A DNA stretch of 64,000 bases, taken from assembly GCA_944326365.1 (NCBI GenBank), contig CALVDR010000004.1, positions 1-64,000 on the forward strand, read 5' to 3'. The stretch's first letter is position 1; every line of letters begins with the position of its first letter. The DNA is from an uncultured Bacteroidales bacterium (GTDB lineage: Bacteria > Bacteroidota > Bacteroidia > Bacteroidales > UBA932). The notes under the pieces are model-generated. The model searched no databases, was not told the origin of the DNA, and saw only the letters and a list, made by a program, of their open reading frames with translations. The translations under genes were made by a program, and so were the position numbers. Below, in pieces: positions 63,601 to 64,000 of the stretch.

Positions 63601-63784
63601 CGACTTCTTCGGCAGCCATGCCGCCGGCTTCCGTCATCACTACGACGGTTGGGGCGTTCAGGTCAGGGAAGACATCGACTTCGGTGCGGTTCATCACATA
63701 GACTCCCGCGACCATAAGCAGGGCTGCAGCTACCAGTATCAGCAGCCTGTTGTTCAGTGAAAACTGTATTATCTTGTTTAGCAT
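60668..63784 (-). CDS. CusA/CzcA-family heavy-metal RND efflux pump
   Basis: A 1038-residue inner-membrane proton-driven pump with 12 membrane helices and two large periplasmic loops. The N-terminal [30 protein letters not shown] and the TM4 segment [20 protein letters not shown], with acidic residues of the proton relay, identify the HAE/HME-RND class. Whether the cargo is Cu/Ag, Zn/Co/Cd or something else cannot be told. A periplasmic adaptor (CusB) is normally required and is not encoded in the window. Confidence 0.93.
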   Translation of the reverse strand: [1038 protein letters not shown]

Positions 63785-63832
63785 TGTTCGTATTTGTCAG
63801 CTAATCAGGTTTTGTCTCGGATTTGTTTTTTT

Positions 63833-63841
63833 GGGGGGGGG
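63833..63841 (+). repeat. Poly-G tract (G9) upstream of the RND pump gene
   Basis: Seven Ts and nine Gs in a row (63826-63841), 48 bp before the pump's ATG on the opposite strand. Long homopolymers can slip. The remaining bases to 64000 show no gene or clear promoter. Confidence 0.6.
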
Positions 63842-64000
63842 ATTTCAGAAACAGGAAAGATCAAGGCTTGCGAAATTCCGACATACCGGAGTTTACTTCC
63901 GTAAATGAGGATATGAGGAATGAGCGTAACGCAGAGATTTCCCGGAATCTGGAATTTTAGTGGTTATGGGTGTGGGCAGGGATAATGTTCGATGCTGACG

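Overview
The window looks like chromosomal DNA of a Bacteroidales bacterium. It has a SusC/SusD pair, type III glutamine synthetase (GSIII), the LL-diaminopimelate aminotransferase route to lysine and meso-DAP, and several promoters of the Bacteroidetes type (TTTG, a spacer of about 19 bases, then TAnnTTTG). GC content is moderate and intergenic DNA is AT-rich. I cannot name a genus from sequence alone. No rRNA, tRNA or CRISPR array was seen.

Layout. (1) 0.1-13 kb: a very large helicase with RecQ and UvrD modules, a Bcp peroxiredoxin, an export operon (TolC, HlyD adaptor, two ABC-2 permeases) with a divergent AraC regulator, and an AAA-ATPase-like orphan. (2) 13-32 kb: a nitrogen-assimilation block with two tandem GSIII genes, dapF-dapL, a small outer-membrane barrel, glnB-amtB and a gltB-gltD-asnB operon. 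Ammonium uptake, the GS/GOGAT cycle, asparagine synthesis and the PII sensor sit together. One DUF4143-type ATPase gene lies inside this block. (3) 32-38 kb: a mannitol/fructose module (fructokinase, LacI regulator, mannitol 2-dehydrogenase-like enzyme, MFS sugar transporter). (4) 38-41 kb: two more DUF4143-type ATPases. (5) 41-59 kb: a polysaccharide-utilization-like locus with a small peptide gene, two large GLUG-repeat lipoproteins, SusC, SusD, a metallo-beta-lactamase-fold lipoprotein, a GH127-type enzyme, an aldose epimerase and a GH3 enzyme. (6) 59-64 kb: an array of 52-bp hairpin repeats, then a TolC protein and a CusA/CzcA-type RND pump.

The non-coding DNA holds the least expected material. 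Four copies of a 209-bp element (17627, 21002, 34697, 37786) share terminal inverted repeats, 4-5 bp target duplications, the same series of internal hairpins and one clear compensatory base-pair change. They look like a MITE family that lands in UTRs; two copies appear to flank one mannitol transcript in its 5' and 3' UTRs. Separately, the promoters of two DUF4143-type ATPase genes each carry three direct repeats of 22-23 bp just upstream of the -7 box. The sequence differs between genes but the architecture is the same. A third such repeat set at 32354 sits beside the remnant C-terminus of a deleted ATPase of the same subfamily, which ties the repeats to the gene family. Sites with an AACGTT core link the mannitol module, the PUL promoter and the epimerase gene.
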